Below, one piece after another: positions 51,467 to 60,850 of a DNA stretch of 64,000 bases. This DNA comes from Arthrobacter sp. OY3WO11 (lineage in GTDB: Bacteria > Actinomycetota > Actinomycetes > Actinomycetales > Micrococcaceae), in contig NZ_LWLP01000001.1 of NCBI RefSeq assembly GCF_001641125.1, positions 4,189,623 to 4,253,622 on the forward strand, given 5' to 3'. The translations under genes and the position numbers were made by a program. Position 1 is the stretch's first letter. Each line of letters begins with the position of its first letter. The notes beneath the pieces were generated by a model. That model saw nothing but the letters and a program-made list of their open reading frames with translations, was not told the origin of the DNA and ran no database searches.

Positions 51467-53122
51467 ATGCACTTCGACAACGTCGAGGACCTCACCGAGC
51501 GCGCGTTCGACTACATCGTGATCGGCGGCGGATCCGCCGGGGCCGCAGTGGCCGCACGCCTGAGCGAGGATCCGGACGTGACGGTGGCCCTGGTGGAAGC
51601 CGGCCCGGACGACCGGAACCTTCCCGAGATCCTGCAGCTGGACCGCTGGATGGAACTGCTCGAATCCGGGTATGACTGGGACTACCCGGTGGAACCGCAG
51701 GAAAACGGCAACTCCTTTATGCGGCACGCCCGTGCAAGGGTGATGGGCGGCTGCTCCAGCCACAACTCCTGCATCGCGTTCTGGGCTCCCCGCGAGGACC
51801 TGGACGAGTGGGAGTCCAAGTACGGGGCCACCGGCTGGAACGCCGACGCCGCCTGGCGGCTCTACCAGCGGCTGGAAACCAACGAGGACGCCGGTCCGGA
51901 CGCGCCGCACCACGGCGACTCAGGCCCCGTGCACCTGATGAACGTGCCCCCGGCGGATCCTGCCGGCGTCGCGCTTTTGGACGCCTGCGAGCAGGCCGGA
52001 ATCCCGCGCGCGAAGTTCAACACCGGCACCACCGTGATCAACGGCGCCAACTTCTTCCAGATCAACCGCCGCGCGGACGGCACCCGGTCCTCCAGTTCCG
52101 TTTCCTATATCCACCCGATCATCGATCGCGCGAACTTCACCCTGCTCACCGGCCTCCGCGCCCGCCAGCTGGTGTTCGACGCGGACAAGCGCTGCACCGG
52201 CGTGGACGTGGTGGACTCAGCCTTCGGCCGGACCCACCGGCTCTCCGCACACCGCGAGGTCATCCTGTCCACCGGCGCCATCGACTCCCCCAAGCTGCTG
52301 ATGCTCTCCGGCATCGGCCCGGCAGCGCACCTCGCCGCGCATGGCATCGAGGTGCTGGTGGACTCCCCCGGCGTGGGCGAACACCTGCAGGACCACCCGG
52401 AAGGAGTGGTCCAGTTCGAGGCCAAACAACCCATGGTGCAAACCTCCACGCAGTGGTGGGAGATCGGCATCTTCACCCCCACCGAGGACGGCCTGGACCG
52501 CCCGGACCTGATGATGCACTATGGCTCAGTCCCGTTCGACATGAACACGCTGCGGCACGGTTACCCCACCACGGAGAACGGCTTCAGCCTCACGCCGAAC
52601 GTCACGCACGCCCGGTCCCGCGGCACCGTCCGGCTCCGCAGCCGCGACTTCCGCGACAAGCCGATGGTGGACCCCCGCTACTTCACCGATCCGGACGGCC
52701 ACGACATGCGGGTGATGGTGGCCGGCATCCGCAAGGCCCGTGAGATCGCCGCCCAGCCGGCCATGGCGGAATGGACCGGCCGGGAGCTTTCCCCCGGCGT
52801 CGAGGCGCAGACGGACAAGGAACTGCGGGACTACATCCGCAAGACCCACAACACCGTGTACCACCCCGTAGGCACTGTACGGATGGGACCGGCCGGCGAC
52901 GACATGTCGCCGCTGGATCCCGAGCTGCGGGTCAAGGGCGTCACCGGCCTGCGCGTCGCCGATGCATCCGTCATGCCGGAACACGTCACGGTCAACCCCA
53001 ACATCACCGTGATGATGATCGGCGAGCGCTGCGCGGACTTGATCCGTGCCGGCCTCACCCGCGCCGGCGGCAACGGCGAAACCGCGACGGCGGAACTGGA
53101 GCTCACAGCCTCCCTCGCCTGA
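51467..53122 (+). CDS. codA: Choline oxidase
   Basis: A 551-residue GMC-family flavoenzyme that oxidises choline to betaine aldehyde and on to glycine betaine, using O2 and giving H2O2. By recall, it is very close to the Arthrobacter globiformis enzyme across its full length. The FAD-binding GGGSAGAAVAARLSE starts at residue 20. MGGCSSHNSC places H99 (the flavin-linking histidine), N100 and S101 at the family numbers. NTVYHPVGTVRMG holds the catalytic histidine and VTVNPNITVMMIG the conserved asparagine. The ATG starts immediately after the betB stop. Confidence 0.95.
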   Translation: MHFDNVEDLTERAFDYIVIGGGSAGAAVAARLSEDPDVTVALVEAGPDDRNLPEILQLDRWMELLESGYDWDYPVEPQENGNSFMRHARARVMGGCSSHNSCIAFWAPREDLDEWESKYGATGWNADAAWRLYQRLETNEDAGPDAPHHGDSGPVHLMNVPPADPAGVALLDACEQAGIPRAKFNTGTTVINGANFFQINRRADGTRSSSSVSYIHPIIDRANFTLLTGLRARQLVFDADKRCTGVDVVDSAFGRTHRLSAHREVILSTGAIDSPKLLMLSGIGPAAHLAAHGIEVLVDSPGVGEHLQDHPEGVVQFEAKQPMVQTSTQWWEIGIFTPTEDGLDRPDLMMHYGSVPFDMNTLRHGYPTTENGFSLTPNVTHARSRGTVRLRSRDFRDKPMVDPRYFTDPDGHDMRVMVAGIRKAREIAAQPAMAEWTGRELSPGVEAQTDKELRDYIRKTHNTVYHPVGTVRMGPAGDDMSPLDPELRVKGVTGLRVADASVMPEHVTVNPNITVMMIGERCADLIRAGLTRAGGNGETATAELELTASLA

Positions 53123-53200
53123 GTTTTCAGGCCACCGGCCTTCCGTGCGCCGCAGTGCGGACGGTCATTACTATCGTGCTTTTTTGATTGAGGAGTCCAC

Positions 53201-54802
53201 ATGGCGGAACCCAGCAAGAGTATTGATTCAAGCGGCATGGACGAGTTTGGCTACGCGCAGACCCTGGACCGGAGCATCGGCAAGTTCGCCAGCTTCGCCG
53301 CAGGCGTCAGCTACATCTCCATCCTCACCGGTGTTTTCCAGCTGTTCTATTTTGGTTTTTCCATGGCCGGGCCCGCCTATGCCTGGTCCTGGCCCCTTGT
53401 CTTCGCCGGACAGCTGATGGTGGCCCTGTGTTTTGCCGAACTGGCGGGCCGCTACCCCGTTGCGGGATCGGTGTACAACTGGGCCAAACGGCTCGCGTCC
53501 GGCACCTCGGCCTGGCTGGCCGGCTGGCTGCTGATGCTCTCCTCCATCGTGGCGCTGGGCTCCGTGGCGCTGGCCCTGCAGCTCACCCTGCCCCAGCTCT
53601 GGTCCGGCTTCCAGTTCGTCGGTGACGGCAGCGGCCCCTACGATTTCGCCATGAACGGTGTGGTGCTGGCCAGCATCATGATCACCATCTCCACCCTCAT
53701 TAATGCGTTCGGCGTGAAGCTCATGACCCGGATCAACAGCATCGGTGTTTTCGTGGAGCTGAGCGCAGCAGTGCTCCTGATCCTCGCGCTGGGCTGGCAC
53801 GTGGTGCGCGGGCCTGAGGTCCTTTTTGACACCGCCGGCTTCGGCGAAGGCCACGATCTCGGCTTCTTCGGCGTTTTCCTTATCGGCGCCATGGCTTCGG
53901 GCTACGTTATGTACGGCTTTGACACCGCCAGCTCGCTTGGGGAGGAAACGAAGGACCCCAAGCGCACCGCACCCAAGGCCATCCTGCGGGCCATCACGGC
54001 CTCGTTCGTGCTGGGCGGCCTGATCCTGCTGTTTGGCATCCTGGCCGCGCCTGACCTGGCAGACCCCAAGGTGGGATCGGCCGACGGCGGGCTGCAGTAC
54101 ATCGTGCTCTCCGTCCTGGGCGGACCGTTCGGCAAGGCGTTCCTTGCGTGCATCGTTGTGGCCGTGGTGGTCTGCACCCTGGCCGTCCATGCCGCCGCCA
54201 TCCGCATGATGTTCGCCATGGCCCGGGACAACAACCTGCCGTTCAGCCGGCAGCTCAGCAAAGTGGACCCGGTCCGCAGGACCCCGACTGTTGCGGCCAT
54301 CGTGATCGGCATCCTGGCCGTGATGCCACTGCTCATCAACGTCACGCAGCCTGCGATTTTCACCATCATGTCCAGTATCAGCATCGTCCTGATCTACCTC
54401 TCCTACCTCCTGGTCACCGTGCCCATGCTGCGCAACCGGCTCCTGAAGAAGTGGCCGCTCGCCGCAGACGGCTCCGAGCCCGGCTTTTCCCTGGGCAAGT
54501 GGGGGCTGCCGGTAAACATCCTCGCGGTCCTGTGGGGCGGTGCCATGACGCTGAACCTGGTGTGGCCGCGCCCGGAGATCTACAACTCGGTGCCGCCGTT
54601 CGAGTGGTACCTCCAGTGGGGCGGCGTGATCTTCGTTGCCGCCGTTACCGTTGGCGGGGCCCTGCTGTACCGGCTGAAGATCCGCCATCAGACGGGCGTG
54701 CTCGCCGAGCACGCCGCGGCCGTCGCGGCGCATCCGTCATCGGGCGGTGCCTTGCAGGCTGCTCCCGCTGAGCTGGACGTGGTGGACGCCAAGGTGTCCT
54801 AG
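53201..54802 (+). CDS. APC family permease, probable choline/amine uptake
   Basis: A 533-residue transporter with 12-13 helices. The N-terminus is followed by FASFAAGVSYISILTGVFQLF and later FAELAGRYPVAGSVYNWAKRL (the conserved second-helix region of the amino acid/amine APC group) and GYVMYGFDTASSLGEETKDP. It starts 78 bases after codA with a GAGGAG ribosome site. Operon placement suggests that it brings in choline or a related amine; the exact substrate is an inference. The C-terminus is a soluble tail. A strong terminator follows. Confidence 0.85.
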   Translation: MAEPSKSIDSSGMDEFGYAQTLDRSIGKFASFAAGVSYISILTGVFQLFYFGFSMAGPAYAWSWPLVFAGQLMVALCFAELAGRYPVAGSVYNWAKRLASGTSAWLAGWLLMLSSIVALGSVALALQLTLPQLWSGFQFVGDGSGPYDFAMNGVVLASIMITISTLINAFGVKLMTRINSIGVFVELSAAVLLILALGWHVVRGPEVLFDTAGFGEGHDLGFFGVFLIGAMASGYVMYGFDTASSLGEETKDPKRTAPKAILRAITASFVLGGLILLFGILAAPDLADPKVGSADGGLQYIVLSVLGGPFGKAFLACIVVAVVVCTLAVHAAAIRMMFAMARDNNLPFSRQLSKVDPVRRTPTVAAIVIGILAVMPLLINVTQPAIFTIMSSISIVLIYLSYLLVTVPMLRNRLLKKWPLAADGSEPGFSLGKWGLPVNILAVLWGGAMTLNLVWPRPEIYNSVPPFEWYLQWGGVIFVAAVTVGGALLYRLKIRHQTGVLAEHAAAVAAHPSSGGALQAAPAELDVVDAKVS

Positions 54803-54853
54803 GACAACTGCTCCCACGCCAGCTGGAGCCTGGCGGTCCCCAACGGAAAGGTC

Positions 54854-54883
54854 GACGACGGCACTCACCTCAGTGCCGTCGTC
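54854..54883 (+). terminator. Terminator of the choline operon
   Basis: GACGACGGCACT pairs with AGTGCCGTCGTC around a six-base loop, extended by GG/CC, and is followed by a short T-run. Confidence 0.85.
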
Positions 54884-54956
54884 GGCCTTTCCCCGTGGAG
54901 GGGAACTGGACGCGATCCTGCCGCCCCTGACGCGCGGCCGCCGCTAAGCTAGCGCC

Positions 54957-56666
54957 ATGGCCAACAAAACCACAGCAGAGAAGCTCGCCACCCTCCAGAA
55001 GGGTTACACCCTGGAAGGCGCCACCATAGAGCTGGGAGCCGCAATTATCGACGGCGAGCTCCACAAGGACGCGCCGGTGCGGCTGCCGCTTTCCATGATG
55101 AACCGGCACGGACTGGTGGCAGGTGCCACCGGCACGGGCAAGACCGTCACGCTGCACATGATGGCCGAACAGCTTTCCACCGCCGGAGTGCCGGTCTTCC
55201 TGGCGGACATCAAAGGCGACCTGTCCGGGCTGGCCACCGCCGCCACCGGCAGTGAAAAGCTCACCGCGCGCACCGAGGGCATCGGACAGGCCTGGCAGGG
55301 CAGGACATTCCCCGTGGAGTTCCTGGCGCTGGGCGGTGACGGCAACGGCGTCCCCGTGAGGGCCACGGTGTCCTCCTTCGGCCCCATCCTGCTCTCGCGC
55401 ATCATGGAACTGAACGACACGCAGGAATCGAGCCTGCAGCTGGTGTTCTACTTCGCGGACAAGAACGGCCTGGAGCTCATCGACCTGAAGGACCTCCGGG
55501 CGGTGATCCAGTTCCTCACCTCGGCCGAGGGCAAGGACCAGCTGGAGGAACTCGGCGGGCTGTCCAAGGCGACGGCCGGCGTTATTTTGCGGGAGCTGGT
55601 GAGCCTTGAGGCGCAGGGCCTGGAGAAGTTCTTTGGCGAACCGGAATTCGACACCGCGGAGCTGCTGCGGACCGCCCCGGACGGACGCGGGGTGATCACC
55701 TGCCTGGAGCTGCCCACCCTGCAGACCAAGCCCATGCTGTTCTCCACCTTCCTCATGTGGCTGCTGGCGGACCTTTTCGAGGACCTGCCCGAGGCCGGCG
55801 ACCTGGACAAGCCCAAGCTGGTGTTCTTCCTCGACGAAGCCCACCTCCTCTTCAACGACGCCTCCAAAGCCTTCCTGGAGGCCATCACCACCACGGTCCG
55901 GCTCATCCGGTCCAAGGGCGTGGGGATCTTCTTCGTCACCCAGACCCCCAAGGACGTCCCGGCGGAGGTCCTCGGCCAGCTGGCCAATCGCGTGCAGCAC
56001 GCCCTCCGCGCGTTTACCCCCGAGGACGCCAAGGCCCTTAAGGCCACGGTGTCCACGTTCCCCATGAGCGACTACGACCTCGAAGAGACCCTCACCTCTG
56101 CGGGCATTGGCGAGGCCGTCATCACGGTCATGAACGAGAAGGGCGCCCCGACACCTGTGGCGCTCACCAGGCTCCGCGCTCCCGAGTCCGTGATGGGCCC
56201 CAGCGACGACGCCCTGGTCCGGAGCACCGTGGCAGGGTCAGCACTGCTGGAAAAGTACGGGACAGCCGTGGACAACCACTCGGCGTTCGAAAAACTGTCA
56301 GGGAAGGCCGCCGCGCCCACCGGCCCGGCAGCCGCGGGCGGGCCGGTGGTACCCGGTGAGTCCGTTCCGGGCGGGGCAGGCCAGGACGACGTCGACGCCG
56401 AGGCGCGCCGGATCGAGGAGGAGATCCTTGGACGGCCCAGCAGCAGGCCCGCCCCGTCAGCCGGAGCAAGGCGCCGCACGCCCGCCGAAACAGCCCCGGC
56501 CCGGCGCCCCGGTGCGGGAGACTCGATGGTGGGCGACATTGGCGGAATGCTCGGCGGCGCCCTGGGCGGCGGGCTGAAGAGCATGGCCAGGTCCATCGGC
56601 ACACAGCTCGGACGGGAGCTGCTGCGCGGCGTGTTCGGCACGTCGTCCCGGCGCCGCCGCCGCTGA
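54957..56666 (+). CDS. HerA-like ATPase, DUF853 family
   Basis: A 569-residue AAA-type ATPase related to HerA/FtsK helicases. Walker A is GATGTGKT at 56-63, preceded by LPLSMMNRHGLVA. VFLADIKGDLSGLA follows, and Walker B is LVFFLDEAHLLFND near residue 295. GIFFVTQTPKDVPAEVLGQL is the sensor/arginine region typical of DUF853. The C-terminus carries a Gly/Pro-rich linker and an Arg-rich end (TSSRRRRR). Its cellular role is unknown; family members are linked to DNA processing. Single gene with no dedicated neighbours. Confidence 0.85.
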   Translation: MANKTTAEKLATLQKGYTLEGATIELGAAIIDGELHKDAPVRLPLSMMNRHGLVAGATGTGKTVTLHMMAEQLSTAGVPVFLADIKGDLSGLATAATGSEKLTARTEGIGQAWQGRTFPVEFLALGGDGNGVPVRATVSSFGPILLSRIMELNDTQESSLQLVFYFADKNGLELIDLKDLRAVIQFLTSAEGKDQLEELGGLSKATAGVILRELVSLEAQGLEKFFGEPEFDTAELLRTAPDGRGVITCLELPTLQTKPMLFSTFLMWLLADLFEDLPEAGDLDKPKLVFFLDEAHLLFNDASKAFLEAITTTVRLIRSKGVGIFFVTQTPKDVPAEVLGQLANRVQHALRAFTPEDAKALKATVSTFPMSDYDLEETLTSAGIGEAVITVMNEKGAPTPVALTRLRAPESVMGPSDDALVRSTVAGSALLEKYGTAVDNHSAFEKLSGKAAAPTGPAAAGGPVVPGESVPGGAGQDDVDAEARRIEEEILGRPSSRPAPSAGARRRTPAETAPARRPGAGDSMVGDIGGMLGGALGGGLKSMARSIGTQLGRELLRGVFGTSSRRRRR

Positions 56667-56708
56667 AAGGTACCGCATCCTGCTGACTCAACTGCCGCCG
56701 TCGGACGC

Positions 56709-57728
56709 ATGGCAGGTAACGTATGGAACGTGCAGATGAGTCAAGCGTTGGTGAGGATCGCGGCCGGATGGCTGCTGGGACTCATGCTTGCCATCGCCGG
56801 CGCCGTGGTGGCGGTGAACCTGGTCAACAACACCGTGGCCAGTCCCCAGCAGCCCGTGCGCGAATATCTGGACGCGCTGCAGAGCGGCGACGGCGGGAAG
56901 GCGCTGGGGCTGCTCCGCGCTACTGTCCCGCCCAGCAACGCCGCCATGCTCGACGGCACGGCGCTGCAGACCGCAACGTCCCGGTTCACGAATGTGGACA
57001 TCGGGGATGCCGAGGAACGCCCAGACAACCAGGTCATGGTGCCCCTGGAGTACACCATTGACGGCAGCCAGCTCCGCACCGAATTCCTGCTGCGTAAGAC
57101 CGGGACTGAGTGGGTCTTCTTCAACACCTGGGCTTTCGTTCCGTCCAGGCTGCCCACGATGGACATCACGGTGGTCAATTCCAGTGAGGCCACCGTCAAC
57201 GGCGTGCCCGTCAACATGCCCAACGGCCGGAACTCCTTTGCGGTCTTCTACCCCGGCGAGTACGAGGCCTCCGTGAACGGGGAGTACTTTTCGGCGGCCC
57301 CCACCCGTGCCACGGTGACGGCACGGGACGCCCCGGTGGCGCCGCTCAACCTCCTCACACAGGCCACGGACACCCTGAAGAAGGACGTGTCCGCGAAGGT
57401 CAGGGAATTCCTGGACGGCTGTGCCGCCGTCGCCGCCAAGGAACAGAAACTCCAGCCGGACTGCCCCTTCTACTACGCCAGCAACAACACGGTGCAGGAC
57501 GGCAGCATCAAGTGGACCGTGACGGAATACCCCAACGTGTCCATTGAACCCTTTGACGGGCGCTGGGTGGTGGCTCCCCTCGACGGCAAAGCCAAGGTGG
57601 AGGCCCTCCAGCAGAACCTGTTCACCGGCGCCTGGTACCCCCTCAACGAGGAAGTGGACTTCAGCTTCACCACCCGCCTGGACGTCACCGGGGACACGAT
57701 CAAGGTCACCCCGGTACTGAGCTTCTAA
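56709..57728 (+). CDS. Membrane-anchored protein of unknown function
   Basis: A 339-residue protein with one N-terminal membrane helix (AAGWLLGLMLAIAGAVVAVNL) and a large outside domain. The outside part starts with a DUF4878/NTF2-like region (PVREYLDALQSGDGGKALGLL). It then has two related halves: VMVPLEYTIDGSQLRTEFLL resembles IKWTVTEYPNVSIEPF. The second half has a Cys pair (DGCAAVAAKEQKLQPDCPF). Probably an extracellular lipoprotein-like or sensor protein. ATG 56736 (MSQALVRIAAGW) is a plausible alternative start, since it has less polar sequence in front. Confidence 0.7.
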   Translation: MAGNVWNVQMSQALVRIAAGWLLGLMLAIAGAVVAVNLVNNTVASPQQPVREYLDALQSGDGGKALGLLRATVPPSNAAMLDGTALQTATSRFTNVDIGDAEERPDNQVMVPLEYTIDGSQLRTEFLLRKTGTEWVFFNTWAFVPSRLPTMDITVVNSSEATVNGVPVNMPNGRNSFAVFYPGEYEASVNGEYFSAAPTRATVTARDAPVAPLNLLTQATDTLKKDVSAKVREFLDGCAAVAAKEQKLQPDCPFYYASNNTVQDGSIKWTVTEYPNVSIEPFDGRWVVAPLDGKAKVEALQQNLFTGAWYPLNEEVDFSFTTRLDVTGDTIKVTPVLSF

Positions 57729-57743
57729 GGCCCGTCCGGCCAC

Positions 57744-57823
57744 ACTGGCCCAGTTTTAGTGGCCAAACAGCAGATTTACCAGCCGTTGTGGCGCCAACTA
57801 GGCGAAAAACCGGGCCGGTCTGG
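57744..57823. repeat. 80-bp direct repeat, left copy (overlaps the DUF559 3' end)
   Basis: Begins ACTGGCCC and ends AACCGGGCC-GG-TCTGG. It has the same length as 58728-58807. Identity is high at both ends and in TTTTAG-GG and CCAA-T-GG, and low in the middle. The stop of the DUF559 gene lies inside it. Confidence 0.65.
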
Positions 57824-58657
57824 TTGCGGCCACCGCAGCGAGCCCCGGGCAAGAACCTCGCGGACCTGCGCCAGGACAGCTTCGGGTGAATGAACCACGT
57901 CGTCGTAGAAGAATCGAAGCACGGGAAGGCCTTGTAGTATTGCGGAGTTGTCCCTGCGGCGGTCCTTCTTGAACTGCCTGGCTTCAAGATGGAAGGCCAG
58001 CCCGTCAATCTCCACGATGAGGAACCCCTCCAACAGGAAGTCAACACGACCGATGCCATCGATCCACACTTGGGTTTCGGTAAGAATGCCTGCATCCCGG
58101 AACAGCACCCGGGCCAGGGTTTCCAGCAGGGAATCCGCGCCCCGGTCAACCTTGGACACTACATTCCGCGCCTTGCCGCACCGGGGTCCGTCCAAGTGAC
58201 GGAGCAGGTACGGCGGATCGATGTCTCCGCGGTTGTACGCACACTCCACCATCACCAGGGACTCGAGTTCCGGCAGGCAGAGCAGGGCATGGAGCAGGAC
58301 GTCGGGAAGGGCTGCAAGCGTCCGGTGCCGGGGCGACTGCGTCAAGTCGGTACGGTGGCTGACACACCGTACTGCGCTTCGGCCGTTGCTCTGCCAGTAG
58401 TGGGGCCTGGCAGGAGGCCGAAGCTGCCACAGGCCGTATGCCGGAGCAGCAGAAACGCACGTAATCAGACCGCGGGCGCGTCCTGCCGCCACCAGTTCCG
58501 CATCTGCTTCCGCCACGGCCAGTAGTCCCCTGTCCAGCCGAAGCACCTGGCCGCTGCGGACCGCACGGCGAAGCTCCGTATCCGTGGCACCGGCGGCCAA
58601 CACATCCCGTCGCAGCAACACTCCGCCAGCTGATCTAAGGATGTCCGTTGGGTCCAT
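57776..58657 (-). CDS. DUF559 / Vsr-like endonuclease-domain protein
   Basis: A 293-residue protein. Residues 1-60 resemble an AbiEi-antitoxin-type N-terminal domain (GGVLLRRDVLAAGATDTEL, then RAVRSGQVLRLDRGLLAV). The C-terminal third is a DUF559 nuclease-like domain with ETLARVLFRDAGILTETQ, GRVDFLLEGFLIVEIDG (with the D and E-x-D residues of the PD-(D/E)xK core) and KDRRRDNSAILQGLPVLRF. Such genes are numerous in actinobacterial genomes and often solitary. No methylase lies near, so it is not an ordinary restriction system. It is bracketed by 80-bp direct repeats, and its last codons lie in the left one. Confidence 0.8.
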   Translation of the reverse strand: MDPTDILRSAGGVLLRRDVLAAGATDTELRRAVRSGQVLRLDRGLLAVAEADAELVAAGRARGLITCVSAAPAYGLWQLRPPARPHYWQSNGRSAVRCVSHRTDLTQSPRHRTLAALPDVLLHALLCLPELESLVMVECAYNRGDIDPPYLLRHLDGPRCGKARNVVSKVDRGADSLLETLARVLFRDAGILTETQVWIDGIGRVDFLLEGFLIVEIDGLAFHLEARQFKKDRRRDNSAILQGLPVLRFFYDDVVHSPEAVLAQVREVLARGSLRWPQPDRPGFSPSWRHNGW

Positions 58658-58727
58658 CAGGCCACAATGTCTGCCATCCTGGTCTGGCGTCAGCCTCGAG
58701 CGGCCTTATGTGGACACGCAGCACCCC

Positions 58728-58807
58728 ACTGGCCCGCTTTTAGCGGGAGGACCAACAAAAGCGGCCCGGTTTCCGACCCAAGTGGGAGGAAAACCGGGCC
58801 ACTCTGG
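58728..58807. repeat. 80-bp direct repeat, right copy, with terminator hairpin
   Basis: Begins ACTGGCCCGC and ends AAAACCGGGCC-AC-TCTGG. Inside it GGCCCGGTTT (58763) pairs with AAACCGGGCC (58791), forming a hairpin that could terminate the thioredoxin-NHL gene on the minus strand, followed by a short T-run. Confidence 0.7.
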
Positions 58808-58825
58808 GCATCAAGGTGCGGAGCG

Positions 58826-60850
58826 TCAGTCCATCCCGCGCAGGTCCAGCACCAACTCGGTGTCGCCGTCGCCCTGCAGCACCACGGGAATGCCCCAGTC
58901 CTGCTGGTAGAGGTGGCAGGCGGCGTGGTCGGGAATCTCGCCGTCCTCGGTTTCGGGGCCGTCGCAGGCGGCGGCCCGTGCGGTGATGTGCAGGATGCCC
59001 TCCGGCACATCCGGTGAAAGCTCCAGGGTGCGGAGCAGCCCCACCGAGGTTCCCCCGCCCGATGCCAGCAACTCCGGCGGGGTGGAGGAGATCTTCAGCT
59101 GGGTGGGATCGCCCCAGCGGTCATCCAGCTTCTGCCCGGTGGGGGCGGTGAAGCGGACTGTCAGTTCCAGGGGACCGGGCGCGACGGGGCTCTTGGGCCG
59201 GTGCGTCTGGACCGCGCCTTCATCCACCTGCTGGGCTTCCTTGGGGATGGGAACGAACACCACTTGATGCTTGTTCGCCTCCACCACCACCAGCAGCGGC
59301 TCCGACCCGGCCGAGTGCGTGTGGTCCACAATCACGTCGGACGGTTCCAAGAGGCCGCGCGCCAGGGTGGACACTGTGCCGGAGGCGGGGTCGTACCGCC
59401 GCACGGCGCCGTTGTAGGTGTCGGCCACCGCCACGGAGCCGTCCGGCAGGACGGTAACGCCCAGCGGGTGTTGCAGGCGTGCCTCTGCGGCCGCGCCGTC
59501 CCGGAAGCCGAAGTCGAACAGCCCCTTGCCGATGGCGGATTCCACGGTGACCGTGCCGTCGTCGTCAATCGCAAGCTTCCGGAGGGCGGACGTTTCGGAG
59601 TCGGCCACCCAGATGTTGCCGTCGGCGTCCTCGGCCAGGCCGGAGGGCTGGGCGAACCAGGCCTCGTGGGCCGGGCCGTCCAGCAGGCCTTCCAGGCCGT
59701 TGCCGGCCACGATGGCCACCGCCCCGCTGAGGGGGTCGAAACTGAAGATCTGGTGCACTCCGGCCATGGCCACCACCACGGCGTTGAGCTTCCGGGACCA
59801 TACGACGTCCCAGGGCGAGCTCAGTGCCACGTCCAGCGGATGCCCGCCGAGTTGGCCGGTGAACCCGGCCGCGTCCTCGTCCACGCGTGCCGGACCGGAC
59901 TCCAGCAGCCGCTGGACGCCGCTGCCGGCAAGCGTGGAGGCCTTGCCGTCCGCGAGAGACAGCCCACGGAGCCGGTGGTTGACGGAGTCGGCAATCACGA
60001 CGTCGTAGCCGGCCTTGGCTGCCACGTCTTCCGGCAGCAGGACCAGGCCTTGGGGCTCGTTGAACTGTGCCACGGCGGAATCCCCCGCGGCTGGGCCGTC
60101 CGCATGGCCCCTCACGCCCGAGCCGAAGGTGCCCAGGACGGTGTGGAAGTCCGTGCCGAGCTCCACCAGCCGGTGGTGCCCCGTGTCGGTGACCAGCCAG
60201 GAACCCTTCCCGGCAGCACCGTTACCTGCGGCACCTGCCGCTGCGCGGTCGTCGGACGTTCCGTTCACGGCGGTGGAACCGCGGCCCGGCGGCAGGAAGA
60301 GAGCCTTGCCGGGGAAGCGCAGGGTGCCGGAGGTGGGCTCCGGGGCTACGTACGGGCCGGAACCGCGGTGCAGCGTCCCCTTGGCCTCATGTTCCGCGAT
60401 GAGTTCGGGAATCAACACCGCCAGGCCGTCCGCGTGGCCTTCGCCGGAAAGGTGCGCCACGATGTAGCCCTCGGGGTCGATGACCACCAGGGTGGGCCAG
60501 GCGCGGGCGGTGTAGGCCTTCCAGGTCTCCAGCTCGGGATCATCCAGGACCGGGTGGTGGATCTCGTAGCGCTCAACAGCGGCGGCCAGCGCCACCGGGT
60601 CGGCCTCGTGCTCGAATTTGGGCGAGTGGACGCCCACCGTGACCAGGACGTCGGAGTACTGTTCCTCCAGCGGCCGGAGTTCGTCCAGGACATGCAGGCA
60701 ATTGATGCAGCAGAAGGTCCAGAAATCCAGCAGCACGATCTTGCCGCGCAGGGCCTCAAGGTCAAGGGTTTTGCCGCCGGTGTTCAACCAGTTGCGGCCC
60801 ACCAGTTCGGAGGCCCGGACCCGGGCATGCGTGCGTACGGTTTCGCTCAT
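58826..60850 (-). CDS. Thioredoxin-like domain plus NHL-repeat protein
   Basis: A 674-residue protein like NHLRC2. The N-terminal thioredoxin-fold domain (20-170) has LDFWTFCC48INC51LHVLDEL with a CxxC active site. A beta-propeller of NHL repeats follows (NEPQGLVLLPEDVA, LSSPWDVVWSRKLNAVV, FAQPSGLAEDADGNIWVADS and HPLGVTVLPDGSVAVADTYN), about residues 200-520. The C-terminal 130 residues are a beta-rich domain. No clear signal peptide is seen. The gene begins within one base of the upstream CopD/CtaG gene stop (TGATG), so the two are coupled, suggesting a shared task in redox or copper handling at the membrane. Confidence 0.87.
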   Translation of the reverse strand: MSETVRTHARVRASELVGRNWLNTGGKTLDLEALRGKIVLLDFWTFCCINCLHVLDELRPLEEQYSDVLVTVGVHSPKFEHEADPVALAAAVERYEIHHPVLDDPELETWKAYTARAWPTLVVIDPEGYIVAHLSGEGHADGLAVLIPELIAEHEAKGTLHRGSGPYVAPEPTSGTLRFPGKALFLPPGRGSTAVNGTSDDRAAAGAAGNGAAGKGSWLVTDTGHHRLVELGTDFHTVLGTFGSGVRGHADGPAAGDSAVAQFNEPQGLVLLPEDVAAKAGYDVVIADSVNHRLRGLSLADGKASTLAGSGVQRLLESGPARVDEDAAGFTGQLGGHPLDVALSSPWDVVWSRKLNAVVVAMAGVHQIFSFDPLSGAVAIVAGNGLEGLLDGPAHEAWFAQPSGLAEDADGNIWVADSETSALRKLAIDDDGTVTVESAIGKGLFDFGFRDGAAAEARLQHPLGVTVLPDGSVAVADTYNGAVRRYDPASGTVSTLARGLLEPSDVIVDHTHSAGSEPLLVVVEANKHQVVFVPIPKEAQQVDEGAVQTHRPKSPVAPGPLELTVRFTAPTGQKLDDRWGDPTQLKISSTPPELLASGGGTSVGLLRTLELSPDVPEGILHITARAAACDGPETEDGEIPDHAACHLYQQDWGIPVVLQGDGDTELVLDLRGMD

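Noticed and set aside
57776..58657. A restriction-modification system
   Set aside because: No methyltransferase or specificity gene is adjacent to the DUF559 gene; it is solitary.
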